Shown here: positions 34,041 through 44,750 of the stretch, one piece after another
Position numbering within the stretch: the stretch's first letter is position 1
Layout of the letters: each line of letters opens with the position of its first letter
NCBI GenBank assembly: GCA_036936605.1
Contig: JAUPFV010000001.1
Span: 209,791,138-209,855,137, forward strand
Length of the DNA stretch: 64,000 nt
Origin: Limnanthes douglasii subsp. nivea
Lineage: Eukaryota > Streptophyta > Magnoliopsida > Brassicales > Limnanthaceae
Direction of reading: 5' to 3'
The notes under the pieces: generated by a model
What the model was told of the DNA's origin: nothing
The model's database searches: none
What the model saw: the letters and a program-made list of their open reading frames with translations, nothing else
Translations under genes and position numbers: made by a program

Positions 34041-34196
34041 ATGATTCAAGTGGGATATTTGAAATAAATATTTAGATATATTTTTATTTGGTTTTATACA
34101 TTTAATATATATATATATATCTCGAATACACTCATTTATATTTCATTGACTTCTCTTGCTCATTAAGTACATATCCACGTAAGTTGGATTAATTAA

Positions 34197-34235
<39 letters not shown>

Positions 34236-34472
34236 ATTATTTTTCATATTTTTCTAATGTTGCACTGTATAATAGAACCATGTAGTTGATTGATGGAAAT
34301 AATATGATTATTGTCGTGCTTATTTGAACATATTTTCATTGAAGAAGTATTTAGTCCTTTATCGTTCATCTTTATGTACATGATTGTTCAATGCATTTAT
34401 GGACGAAAGATCACCATAATTATATTAAATAAATCTATCACCAGAATTATATTAAGTAAATCTAAGTGGGAT

Positions 34473-34760
34473 ATTGTTAAAAATTTATATATTATAATAA
34501 ATCTTCACTTGCTTAATGATGCATTGCTATTGTTAATAGATGATCCAATTAATAAGTAATTGAATTTATAAGATAAATTATGGAGTTAATTGTGTAGATA
34601 CAAAGAAAAATTCAGGTTTTTATAAAGAATTGAACCAAATATTGGCACTTAAGTCGTAACACAAAATTTATTGGGCTAATTTTGGATAAATAATTAGTCA
34701 TATTATGGTTCTTGGTCACAACAACATAACTTAACGACTTTGAGTACAATGAGGCCTTGA
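34473..34760 (+). repeat. Diverged 3' LTR of copia D
   Basis: Follows a polypurine-like 'TAAGTGGGATAT' (34,458-34,469) and begins TGTTAAAAATT. A second PPT-like word, 'CAAGTGGGATAT', lies at 34,048, so the LTR start could be placed there instead. The right end abuts the LTR of copia E and is not sharp. Confidence 0.5.
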
Positions 34761-34893
34761 AGAACAAGAGAAATAAAATACGGCTATGATTTATTTATTA
34801 GAGTAATGTAACTTACAAAATAGCTTAAGTCACAAATATATAGAATAATACCCTAATGATCTAGTGGGCCAATATAAGTAATGGACTATATTG
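34760..34893 (-). repeat. 3' LTR of copia E
   Basis: On the minus strand a purine tract 'GAGTTTGAGGAATGG' is followed by TGTTAACAATATAG at 34,893, then 'TTATTCTATATATTTG' as TATA-containing block. The inner end near 34,760 is an estimate. Confidence 0.6.
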
Positions 34894-34904
34894 TTAACAC
34901 CATT

Positions 34905-35132
34905 CCTCAAACTCATAATATAACAATCATAAGCATTAAGATTTTTTCATACAGAAAGCGAAATTGAGATATTTGCGTCATTTTTTCCACTATAGCAAAA
35001 GTCTCGTCGTAATCCATACCATACATCTGCGAATGTCCTTCTTCTATAAAAAAAAGACCTATACAACTTTGTTTTAATTTTATAAAACCAACGAGAACCA
35101 ATTACATGCTTACCAAGTGGTGGTTCAACCAT
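34905..35132 (-). pseudogene. Truncated RT of copia E
   Basis: Begins with 'PLGKHVIGSRWFYKIK' and after a frame change 'HSQMYGMDYDETFAIVEKMT', the N-terminal hallmark of copia RT. The sequence ends about 60 residues later at the PPT, without the YVDD motif. Confidence 0.75.
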
Positions 35133-35437
35133 ATCTTATGTACGAGTATGATAAAGAGAAGTAAGATTTTCCGCTGTAGTATTTTACTATCAAGGATAAG
35201 AAACAATATCATTATACAAATTAGCTTCTTATAAATCATATATGTTTGCTTTGAAAGAAGCAAACAAAACTGAGTAAGAAAAATAAGAAAAATCTACTAG
35301 TTTTATAGACTTACTTGCATGAGTAGATCTATTGAGAGGTGGAGAATCTGTAGTTTCATTTGAGGAAAAATCAAACTAGAGCATTGAGAAGGTATAATTA
35401 ATATCATATAATGTAGAGGTCTCGTGAACTAGTAAAT

Positions 35438-35795
35438 CTAGAAAAATAAATGTATTTTCATTACTAAATGGATCAATAACTTAAATATTTGTCTTCGTTT
35501 TGTCATGTGATTTTTCTGGAATTGAATAAAACAGAATATGCTTAAGAATGCGACATGTTTGGATACATATAGCTTATAACTTGTGAGACCAAAGCAATAG
35601 TATCCTTTATTTCCAATACTATAACCCAAAAAAAAAAATTATAGCTGTTTTAGGAGATAAATTGTTCGTTTCAAAATAAAGACGAGGATAAAACACGTAT
35701 ATCTCAATACTTGTAAAGAAGAATAATAAGGAGGATGTCTATAAAACTTCTGAAAGAAAGACCTATCTGAAGTTAAAGCAATAGTAATTTGATTA

Positions 35796-35830
<35 letters not shown>

Positions 35831-36110
35831 CACTCAAAAGTGCTTCTCCTGAAAAGGTACTACGAACGTCAGGAGATAAAATCAAAGAACTAGAAGTCTC
35901 AACAAGGTGACGATTTTTATTTTATGCAACCCCATTCTGCTGATGGGTGTCAGTACAATATGATTGATGTATGGTACCATCAGATGCAAGCAACTGAATG
36001 AAATCATTAGAGGTATACTCATTCTCTAAGACACATATGAATCATTTTATCACAACATAATATTGAGTCTGAAAAAGTGCTCCAAAAGTTCAATAAATTC
36101 TGAGGAAATC
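35438..36110 (-). pseudogene. Integrase of copia E
   Basis: 'LLASDGTIHQSYCTDTHQQN' near 36,005-35,945 is the catalytic-core block of copia integrase; then a microsatellite-containing region; 'HPPYYSSLQVLRYTCF' near 35,740-35,690 and 'YSIGNKGYYCFGLTSYKLYV' near 35,630-35,570 form the C-terminal region. Stops and frameshifts are present between the blocks. Confidence 0.75.
35799..35829. repeat. AT microsatellite inside the integrase frame of copia E
   Basis: A 30-bp TA run translates as alternating Tyr and Ile at the place where copia integrases read 'A..YLINRLPS'. A Tyr-Leu-Ile codon triplet could have served as the seed for expansion. Confidence 0.9.
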
Positions 36111-36549
36111 GTGCCTTGTTTCATAAGATAAAATACAGTATAATTAGTATAATCATCAATAAAAGTTATGTAATAGGTCAAACCATCTTTTCTGGAAACA
36201 CAAAATGGACACCGAATATCAGAATGGATAGTATAAAAAAAGCAACAAAACGAGAGACACTTTTATTAAACGGTTTCGAGTTTACAACCACTGGAATCAC
36301 AGATATTACAAGTGTTTAAATGACTCAAAACACCTGTAAAGGCTAAAAACTTAAAGTGATGCATATACATGTTTTAAATAGGAATGCCAAATATACAATT
36401 TAGATAATAAATTACTCAAACAAAATAAAGACAGGTCAACACTAGAGACATCTACATTAATCATTTTGAGTTCTTTCAAAATATAAAAAAATTATATTCT
36501 ACAGTTTATCCGAATTACCCTCTGAGTATGTTCATCCTATATAACACAA

Positions 36550-37014
36550 TTAGAATAAAAAAGAGAACGGTTTGTGACCAAATTTGCGCAATTGGCTAAC
36601 CAAAATAAGAGTCAAAGAAAGGTTTAGAATATAGTAAATATCAAAGAACGATATATGGGTACTAATTATAGAGCCAACACCCTCTACCAATATTGTTGTA
36701 TCACTAGTAAACAAAATAGATATGGGCGAAATATGGGACAATAAAACAAATTATGATAAGTAAGGAGACATACGACTAGACGCTCTGGAATCCAAAATCG
36801 AAAATCCACATGGCGAATAAATACATGAAGTGGAAGACATTAGTAGACCCGAGTGAGCTACGAATATAGACATGTCAATTATATTAGAAACAATATAATG
36901 TCTAAAGGACTTATAAATATGAGGGTCTAATACCGAGGGAAATGTGTTACTATTAATATCTCCTAATGAGGAAACAACAACTATAAACCGTGAGGGACAA
37001 AATGGGGGATGCAA
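36550..37014 (-). pseudogene. Protease and pre-integrase region of copia E
   Basis: 'GFSILDSRASSRMSPYL' near 36,810-36,760 corresponds to the copia protease 'WILDSGAS.HMT' with Gly replaced by Arg next to the active-site region. 'LVEGVGSIISTHISF' and 'YILNLSLTLILVSQLRKFG' (36,690-36,560) follow as in copia polyproteins. Confidence 0.75.
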
Positions 37015-37189
37015 TTACAGATGATGACATCTATGTTCCTAAAATGGTTATCGCTGAAAAATTCATTGATGAAGGGGTTGTTCTTGAAGAGATTGTTGCT
37101 AATTTTCTTTCAGCAATGGGCATTAAGACTTCCAATGATTATTCTCTTTACAAAAAATAGACTCATCAAAGGCTAAAGTTGCATCTTGT

Positions 37190-37560
37190 CTAGGTTAATT
37201 TGGAGCATATGGCGATGTAGAACACCAAATGTAACATGACCATTAGTAAATTTGAATCAATTGTCAATCTGATATTGATTTGAGTCTCCTCTACAATATA
37301 CTCATGAAATACCGAATCAATAGTAGTAAGATGAGATATATGATCACTCATTTGACGTAATTCTTCAAAGTCAGAATGTTTAGCCATAAAAAATTGAACC
37401 AATCTTTGGCATTCCCTCATAGTAACATAAGGTTTGAACACTTTCAAAACTATTGATTTTGTAAGAGCTAATTAATACTACAAATTTGACATGACATCAT
37501 AAAAATGAGAAATACACATATCATTTTATTGTAGAGCATGCATATCATACTTTAGTCGGT
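37190..37560 (-). pseudogene. Gag fragment of copia E
   Basis: 'RECQRLVQFFMAKHSDFEEL' and 'TIDSVFHEYIVEETQINIRL' correspond to the core of copia gag ('..V.QFLM.L...FE..R...L....P.L......E...EE'). Translated as an 85-codon ORF. Upstream sequence up to the PBS (37,560-38,616) is AT-rich and shows no further gag. Confidence 0.65.
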
Positions 37561-38616
37561 ATTGCTTAGCAAAATTAGAATGAATATATATTATCTCCAA
37601 TTGATTTTAACCCTATTTTGGTGTTCATAGTTACATAGTTATTAATCCAAATGATAACCTTGAGGTTATCGGTTTATCATATGTATGTAAAAAAACAAAA
37701 CTTAATTCATAACATTGGCTTTATGAGTAGGTGTAAGTTTTATACACGAGACATATCTCGCATATTCTTACCACAAAAAAGTTTTTTATAACATTCCTCC
37801 GATATCCAATAAACAAAATCTTTCACATTTAATTGGATACAATTAAATTGTCGAAATCATATTTTTATATATATTTACAAATGGAATGTACAAACACAAA
37901 TCAAACATGATCAAATAAATTAAAAATATTAGATGTTAATTATCTTAATAAAAAATTCACATGGAAATAAAAAATACAACAAATCTAAAATTAAGAATCA
38001 AACAAGCATGAATAAAAACAATTCTAGATAAAATAAAAGAAATTTAGAATAATTTAATAAATTTAACCCGTAAAACAAAATCACTGATTTAATGAGTTTA
38101 AAGTTGTCTTTATACTATAATTAAGTTCCAATTGAAAATCCCTTGTTTTCTAAAATCAACTGGACCCATTGTTTAATATATAAATTTAACACCCAGTTTT
38201 TTCCAAAATCAACTTGAGAAAGCGTTTTTTTGAATACCTGTAAATCAAGAAAATAAAATCAAAACAACATACTCTGAATAACTGTGTTTGATTTAATGTC
38301 CTTGATTATTGTGAACACTCCAAAAATGAGCTTTTCTTATCAAAGTCTTTATCGCCACAAATCAAATCAACTTTCAGATTATAAAGAAGTTAAATAAACA
38401 AACCAACCTCTCGACTCTTGTACAACTAAATTAACACATCAAACACACGTAATTAAATAAATTAACAAGTAAACAGATCAAACCTTTTCCGCAAATATAT
38501 TGAACTGGTCTTTAATCGTTTTAAAAAAGCAAAATGAATTTTATTTCCCGATAACATCAAACATAAATTGAATAAAGTTTAGGTACCATAAGAAAATCAA
38601 ACACAAATTCAACGAT

Positions 38617-38628
38617 GCATTGATACCA
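38617..38628 (-). other. Primer-binding site of copia E
   Basis: The minus strand reads TGGTATCAATGC, which matches the initiator methionine tRNA complement TGGTATCAGAGC at 10 of 12 positions, and is adjacent to the LTR-like region at 38,631-38,720. Confidence 0.65.
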
Positions 38629-38630
38629 TA

Positions 38631-38720
38631 AAAAATAAATGTTTAAGTGTTTTATTTATTTATTAGAATAGTTTATCTTATAGAATTATTTAAATTATAA
38701 ATATATAGAATAATAACAGA
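38631..38720 (-). repeat. 5' LTR remnant of copia E
   Basis: The minus strand contains 'TTATTCTATATATTT' and 'TTCTAATAAATAAA' at the same spacing order as the 3' LTR. It is shorter at its outer end than the 3' LTR. Confidence 0.55.
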
Positions 38721-39889
38721 CATGCGAATATATATAATGTTTTGAATTATAAAAACAAATCTTCTATCAAGATCTTAAATCAAAATCATACTTTTAGTTT
38801 ACCACAAACCATATAATGAGATTAAGAAAAAAAATATAAAAAAACAAAAGATTTTTTAAAAAAGATTGATTACCTATATCCAAGAGAAATCAACACCAGT
38901 TGATGTCATAACATTTTCTAAAGCTCTTATTGCTCTTATATATTAAGATTGGGAGATGAAGTGCTGCATAAGGTATCTCCATATCCTACGACGTTGGAGA
39001 TATGGAATATGTTGGAGGCTATGCACATTAAGAAGTTCTTGGTAAAATAATTGTATCTTAAAAAACATCTTAACACCATTTATAGATAGTAACAAAAAGA
39101 TCCACATGCACTTAGATGATTACAACGTAATCATACTTTAATTGAATGTTGTTGGTATAAAGGTTGAGAAAGATGATCAAGAAATAATCGTCTTAAGCTA
39201 TTTTTTGAAGGTATACAAACAATTAATGGATATACGACAAATATTTTCTTATGATGGCCGATGTGCAGAGCAACTTGAACTCTAACAATATTCAAAATAA
39301 AATTGTTCAGAAGGGAGCCAAAGGGAAAAGAGAGATTAAAATAATAAAGGAAGATACTCTCGATCTAAGTCCAAAGGGCTTACAACGGGTTCTATAATTT
39401 GTTTAGTATGCAAGAACAAAAAACATATCAGTAGAAATTACCTAGAGAAAGAAAATAATAATAAATATTTGAAGACTGAAGTAAAAGATGTTGGAATGAT
39501 GTCTGATGACTATGAGTACTTTGATGGGTTAATAACTACTTATTTTTATAGGTACAACGATAATGAGTGTTGACGGTGAAAGGGTCATCCTTGAAAATAA
39601 CGAATCTTGTGATGTCAAAAATATTGAAACTGATCGGTTCAAGTTGTCTACATGACTTGAGAGAGTGATTAACAATGCGAGGTATGTAACCAAATTTGAA
39701 TTTAATATTTTTATGTTGGAATGTTAGATGATGAAGGTTTTACCTATAAGGATGGAGATGGCTGTCTTCGGGTGGTTGTGACATCATCAACTCGGACATT
39801 AAAGTGAAAAAGGACTTGGTGAATTAAGTAAATATGAGATGTCATATGGTGCCATAATTTAGAAGCTAGTATCTTTCGAATATTGTGTA

Positions 39890-40450
39890 CTATGTAAGAG
39901 AAAAAAGTTGAAGTTTCTGCTCAGAAACCGACAAACCAATGAAGTCTTTGATTATGTTCATTCAAATCTTTGGGGTCCAACATGGGAACCTACCATAGAT
40001 GGTGCAACATACTTTATGTCACTAATAGATGATTATTTTGGAAAGTACGAGTTATAATTTAGAAGACCAATAATAAAGGGTTTTCTTTCTTTGTGAGTTG
40101 TAAGATATTGGTAGAGAATCAAATCAGGATAATGTTAAAAAAACCTTAAACTAATATTGGTTTGGAATACGTAGATAAGGATTTCACTATTTATTGTGCA
40201 AAGCTCACCATTATTAGACACCAATCATGAGTGGGACTCCCTAACAAAACAGGCTTGCTGAGTTAATGAACCAAACTTTGCTGCAAAAAGCTAGATGTAT
40301 GCTTTGTACCGCTGAAATAGGCTGAAGGTTCTAGACATAAGTCATGATAAAAACTGTATATTTCATCAATAATAGTCCATCTATGACATTTAAGTTTCTT
40401 TGTCCTCAAGAGGCCTCGACTAGAAAAAAACTAAGTTGAAGCATTTAAGA
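39890..40450 (+). pseudogene. Pre-integrase and integrase remnant of copia H
   Basis: 'EYCVLCKRKKLKF' near 39,878-39,918 is the zinc-binding pre-integrase end. 'DYVHSNLWGPTWEPTIDGA' and 'YFMSLIDDYFGK' near 39,950-40,040 are the integrase core with its first and neighbouring Asp residues. Later parts are scattered in several frames. Confidence 0.7.
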
Positions 40451-40839
40451 GTGTTCATATGTGTTGTCATTGCACATGTGAAGCAAAATAAAATTTGACC
40501 AAAAGTATTAAAATATGTATTCCTCAACTATCCAAAATGAGTAAAAGAGTATATGTTGTGGTGCCTTGAGCCTGAACGTCAGAAGACTGTGATAATGAGG
40601 GATGTGGTTTTCAATGAAGAGGATATGTTATTGAAAAAGGTGATGTTGACTCAACCTAGTATTGCCGAGAATATATGTGAAATAGTTGATGGGTCTTATT
40701 TAAATACTGAAGATGATTTATACATGGTATAGCTTCAGCTCGTATATTGGAATTTCAATCACTGCATGAATTCAAAGATTGCCTAAGGTCTAGTGTTATA
40801 CGACATTAAGATAATCAAATTGGAGAGAAACATGATCTT

Positions 40840-41485
40840 GAAAATTATCAATTGGCAAGAAAAAGAGTACGAAGAGCAAGACAATATCCGTAGATGTATG
40901 GTTTTGAAGATCAAATTTATTATACTTTATCAATTGAAATGCTTGGAGATATTTTTAAAATCGAAAGTTATCATGATATTATAAAGATCAGCGATAGAGA
41001 GAAGTGGTTTACGATTATGAAAAAAAAGAAGTTCTTTTAAGAAGATGCAAACCTAGATTATTGTAAAGAACTCGAAGGTTTTTGGGAGTAAATGGATATT
41101 AAAAAAGAAGTTAGGTATTCATGGTGTTGAGTTACCCAAATATAAGGCTAGGCTGGTGGTTAAGGGCTTTATGCAAAACGAGGGTGTTGATTTCAATAAA
41201 ATATTTTTGTCGGCTGTGAAATAAAACTCCATTAAGGTTTTGTTGTTAATTATTGATAGATATGATCTTGAGCTAAATCAAATGAATGTTACTATTGCCT
41301 TCCTATATGGAGAATTGGAAGAGAATTTTTACATGTGTTAGCCAAAAGGATTTGAAGAAGGGAAGAAAAATGATGTGTGTTTGTTGAAGAGACCTCTTTA
41401 TTGGCTGAAAAGTCGATGAGGCAGTATAACAAAAAATATTTGATTCTTTTATGAAATCGATGGGGCGATGAGATGTTCAGATAAT
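40840..41485 (+). pseudogene. RT remnant of copia H, 3'-truncated
   Basis: 'REKWFTIMKKKKFF' near 41,000, 'LPKYKARLVVKGFMQ' with 'EGVDFN' near 41,130-41,195, 'YDLELNQMNVTIAFLYGELE' style sequence near 41,260-41,320 (in part frame-shifted), and 'KGFEEG' near 41,348. It ends before the YVDD motif. Confidence 0.65.
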
Positions 41486-41600
41486 AAGGAGAGTTTTTCT
41501 GAAGAAATCCGTGACAATTTTGGAAAAAAAGAAACACTATTCAGTTCATCACAATACACCCTCATAGAAATCGGCTAGGCGTGACGTTGGTATTGCGAAA

Positions 41601-42695
41601 ATGGCTCATGCCTCTCAAGCTACACTCACAAAGGGGTCTCAAAGCACACTACTAAATTTCAGAGACAACTCGATGCGGTTAATTGAGGAGCTAGAGATGA
41701 AGAAGAATAGTACACCGATACAAGGTCAAATATTTGTGTCTCTGGCCAAGCAAGAAGTGACGCTGATAGAGAGAGAAAACAATCCCTAAGGAAAAATATG
41801 ATGAAAACTCTGCAGCCAAAAAGTGGGAAAACAAGTGGAGGACGTTGAACTATCTTCAATAATATCCAATATCATACGGTTTAACTTTCTCAATATGGAA
41901 AATAAATACTTTTTTGTTCTCTACGACATCATTTATAACTATTATTTCAAAGAGGAATGTGCCAATATTCGGGCACGTTGGAGAATCCAAAGAATAATGG
42001 ATGTAGGCCTACCAAACACAGGAGATACTCTCCTTTCTGCTACATAGAAATAATTGGTCGTCTACCCAAATGTTTTGAACTGAGGGCTATGGTTCCCACT
42101 AGATCACACGATAAGCCAATACTTTGAGATGGTGAACTTGTTCCCAAGTCAAGGAAGTCCAAACACTTGGTTCACATTGATGTTGTGCATCGTTGCGTAA
42201 GGTTTGCCTAAGATTGAGATGTTGATGGACCAGTTCATGAAGATTACTCTTGGGAACGAGTATAACGTGATGACTGACCTTCTTGATGTTGAGAAGACTT
42301 AGAAGCATCAGTTCTTCTTTGTTATTGGTTGCTAAGAGATCGACAATAATAATTTTAGAAAAAATAATCGGAGTCGAGTCCCGAAGTAAGTTCATTTCTT
42401 GGTGGTTAGAGATGTAACTAGTAATAAATTTTACCACTTAAAGCTTATGTTCCTATTCATTTTGCAGCTATACCTGAATCCCAACAATAACATTGAAGGC
42501 TGTTGAAGAGACATTTAGGAAGCTAAACCATTGGCGTGAGGAAAATTGGTTAAACAGGTCCCACAAGTGCTTCACTCCGACCAACCTGGTCCGGAGTGAT
42601 CTCTGATGCATACAATCGCACCTCAATCTATTGTAGGAGCAGTTTGTGACTCTGCCTCATGACTCGGAGGTTATCAAGCGCCTAAAAGCTGCTGA
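41601..42695 (+). pseudogene. Antisense ORF of element B, part 1
   Basis: The counterpart of the antisense ORF of element A. Starts MAHASQATLTKG, open for 62 codons; then 'MGKQVEDVELSSIISN' (41,823-42,047), and after a frameshift 'VVYPNVLN' and 'FPLDHTISQYFEMVNLFPSQ' (near 42,060-42,150), matching 'VVYPEI' and 'PLDPMIVEYFKMLNLCPTQ' of element A. It continues to 'EVIKRLKAAD' at 42,670-42,696, where copia F is inserted. Function unknown; the shared block belongs to the type annotated as putative gypsy-type transposon. Confidence 0.65.
42691..42695. other. Target-site duplication of copia F, left copy
   Basis: GCTGA, repeated at 46,926-46,930 directly behind the other LTR. The next base (T) is also shared, so the duplication could be read as 5 or 6 bp; 5 bp fits copia elements. 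Confidence 0.85.
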
Positions 42696-42902
42696 TCTAG
42701 TCTAAAAATAGATTAATATACACCATTTTGAGACAACAGAGATAATGCTCAATCTCATATCTGATTTATTAGGTAATAGAGAGACTATTAAACAGTCCAA
42801 AATTTGAGTAGACAAAAAGACAGCACAAAGTGAAACGACAATGTGGAAAAGAAACGGACAAATTCAAAAGGACACAATTAAAGTTTGAGATTAAATGCAA
42901 CA
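42696..42902 (-). repeat. 3' LTR of copia F
   Basis: Begins TGTTGCATTTAATC on the minus strand at 42,902 directly behind the polypurine tract, ends at 42,696. Length 207 bp, equal to the other LTR; five substitutions between them, no indel. Confidence 0.95.
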
Positions 42903-42982
42903 CTCTCCCTCCTAATCTCAACCTCGTTTACTCAAGTTTTTGACTCCCAATAGTTTCCTCATGTTTTCAAACTTGACAGTAG
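42903..42982 (-). other. Copia F tail with polypurine tract
   Basis: Between the stop codon of the captured YTH gene (42,983-42,985) and the LTR the minus strand reads through 'AAACATGAGGAAACT' to a purine tract 'GATTAGGAGGGAGAG' that ends at the LTR start. This is the PPT used to prime second-strand synthesis, and shows where the element's own sequence resumes after the captured segment. Confidence 0.8.
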
Positions 42983-43706
42983 CTAGCATCCATTTGAAAC
43001 CCCATGTACGAGCTTAATACCGTTCAAGGCATTCCCACGTTTAGCAAGGGATACATTTTCAGAAACCTTCACATCCCCACCATTAGCTTCAACTGCGAGA
43101 GTAGGTTCCTTTGCAGATTCAGAATCAGCATCAACCTTCTCCAATCCATTTGGCAATTCTTTTGTCTCATCCACAGGCTTAGTTTCCCAAACCTGCTTTT
43201 GGAACTGTTGTTGCTTAGCTTTCTTCTCTTGAATTTTCTTTTGCCTACCCACGTAAAAAGTTAGATCATCCAGAATGCAAGTCTTACTGGAGTGATCCTT
43301 GAAAATTTTAATCAATTTGAGGACTTGCTCTAGCTTGACCTCTTGAGTGTCCCGACTGTTAGTAACAGGTTTGTTCTCATTATTCTCAAGGGTGATATGC
43401 TTCAATGAACTGTTGGGAACATCCTTAACAATGTGCCACTTCACGGGGAAAGAGCCAGTCCACTTGTCTTGCTGCCAATGCTCAACATTTGTTTCAAAAT
43501 CAACTGGACCAACCATCTCCGCAAGGCCAACAAATTGCCCACTTGTATTGACCGAGAGGAAAAGGAAGACTGGACAGTCGTTGGACTTTCCCTTTGCCTC
43601 CTGATATGTTGCATCCAGCTTCTTGTTTCCATTTGGTGTACTCGCCCAAACATTGTACTTGATGCTTTTATGCACATCGTCTTCACTGTAAGATTTTATG
43701 ACAAAA
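42983..43706 (-). pseudogene. Captured YTH domain and C-terminus of an ECT-type m6A reader
   Basis: YTH domains bind N6-methyladenosine in mRNA. The frame contains 'YNVWASTPNGNKKLDATYQ', 'CPVFLFLSVNTSGQFVGLAE', 'HWQQDKWTGSFPVKWHIV' and 'PVTNSRDTQEVKLEQ', all hallmarks of plant ECT proteins. Three tryptophans (codons at 43,648-43,646, 43,477-43,475 and 43,462-43,460) are spaced 57 and 5 residues apart, as I recall for the aromatic cage of Arabidopsis ECT2 (W464, W521, W526). Behind the domain a Lys/Gln-rich and acidic tail follows and ends ...GVSNGC. The domain is shifted by one base from the upstream part (A-run at 43,702-43,707). No intron is visible. Confidence 0.93.
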
Positions 43707-44750
43707 AATTAGCATCTGAATATTCCTCAAGGAAGTCCTCCCTGTTATACTGCACACGGTCTGGAAGTGCAGATAATTCTTCATTGCCCTCGATTTCAGT
43801 AGGAGTCTCATTCGTTGGGGCCCCCTTTTGGTTCTTCAATCCCTTTGCCCTTGGACCTTTGTTGAGTTCATTCAAACCATCCATGTTCTCATTTCCAAAG
43901 TAGTAAATGTTACCTCTTGCCCTGGGCTTATACCTGTCACCAGCAAACCATCCGCGGTCATTTGTTCGCAAGTCGTACCCATTGGAGCCATAGCCCATGC
44001 CAGGCCTATTGGTGCTTCCATATTGACAATATAACTTGTTAGGGTACATCCTGTTAAGGTATCCATGAGTGGTGCCCATGCCTGACATTGGGGTTTGATG
44101 GTTCAAATCCGTATATTGAGAACTTGAACGGAAACTTTGATTCCTTGAAGATTGAACAGTGTTGGCCTTTGAGAAAGTGCTCGACACAGGCCTGTGCTGC
44201 CCATCTGAATACTTAGAGCCATCTTGCCACGGGATAGGAGTATGAAACCCATAAAATCCATACCTTGGATCCTGAGTGGCTGGAAAGCTCCCAGCCAAAG
44301 AACCTCTACCATAAGAATTATTAGGAGCATGAAATGAATTCTGCAATACTGATTTTACAGGAACCGAACTGTTGTTAACTTTCATCCCACCATTTGAAAC
44401 CACATTAGAAGCACCATTAACAGTTTCAACAAACAATTGCTTTTGCTCAGCAGGAAGTTCACCCTGGGAGGGGTGGACCACAGTAGAATTAAAAGGAACA
44501 CTGTTTGGATTCATCGGCTGGAAATATGTGGGATACTGGTAGTGTTAAGGGGCGTATAAATGACCATCGTTACCAACAGTAGGAACAGGAGTAGTAGCAG
44601 GTGAATATGGGGTATAAGGTGCATAGCCATAGCCTTGGTGATAGACGTCAGCATAAACTCCAGATGGCATGTCAACACCCTCTGAATTCAGGTAGCTCGG
44701 ATAGTCCTCCCAGTCAGTACCTCCTCCGTAATAGTAAGCATGAGATCCAT
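43696..44750 (-). pseudogene. Captured N-terminal region of the ECT-type gene
   Basis: Tyr/Gly/Pro-rich disordered region as in ECT2/ECT3/ECT4-like proteins: 'SHAYYYGGGTDWEDYPSYLN', 'YGYAPYTPYSPATTPVPT', 'GNDGHLYAP', then after an in-frame TAA (44,545-44,547, where a Gln codon is expected) 'QYPTYFQP', 'RYGFYGFHTPIPW', 'MSGMGTTHGYLNRMYPNKLY' and 'NENMDGLNELNKGPRAKG'. It begins in the middle of the donor protein; the first part of a usual ECT N-terminus is missing. The segment lies in the gag-protease frame. Host ECT genes have several introns; none are visible here, which points to capture of a spliced mRNA. Confidence 0.92.

Larger units (their letters stand above)
29080..34760 (+). mobile_element. 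Old Ty1/copia element D
   Basis: A full-length but heavily mutated copia element: diverged LTRs, gag, integrase, RT and RNase H in copia order on the plus strand. Nearly every domain is broken into several frames. LTR ends are estimates: 5' near 29,080-29,650, 3' near 34,473-34,760, recognised from shared blocks such as 'tgcttaatgatg', 'agttaattgtgtagata' and 'gaaccaaatattg'. The level of divergence makes it one of the oldest elements here. Confidence 0.7.
34760..38720 (-). mobile_element. Copia element E with RT/RNase H deletion
   Basis: Minus-strand copia element. From its 5' end (right): short LTR, PBS (38,617-38,628), gag, protease, integrase, the first part of RT, then directly a PPT and the 3' LTR. 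Most of RT and all RNase H are missing, so it is an internally deleted, non-autonomous or decayed copy. LTRs match in 'TTATTCTATATATTT' and 'CTCTAATAAATAAA'/'TTCTAATAAATAAA'. Its 3' LTR touches the 3' LTR of copia D (tail to tail). Confidence 0.7.
38945..41485 (+). mobile_element. Truncated copia element H (Tork-like)
   Basis: Plus-strand copia relic without LTRs. Gag begins inside the domain ('LGDEVLHKVSPYPTTLEIW' near 38,950), integrase and RT follow, and the element stops inside RT near 41,485, where Tat element B begins. 'LARKRVRRARQYP' with 'YGFEDQIYYTLSI' near 40,850-40,940 resembles the linker of Tork-group copia; this placement is tentative. All frames are broken. Confidence 0.65.

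Noticed and set aside
42099..42437. Minus-strand ORF of 112 codons
   Set aside because: It is antisense to the 'PLD...YFEMVNL' block, which has a clear counterpart in element A.
43433..43903. Plus-strand ORF of 156 codons
   Set aside because: It is the reverse complement of the captured YTH domain and shows no motif of its own.
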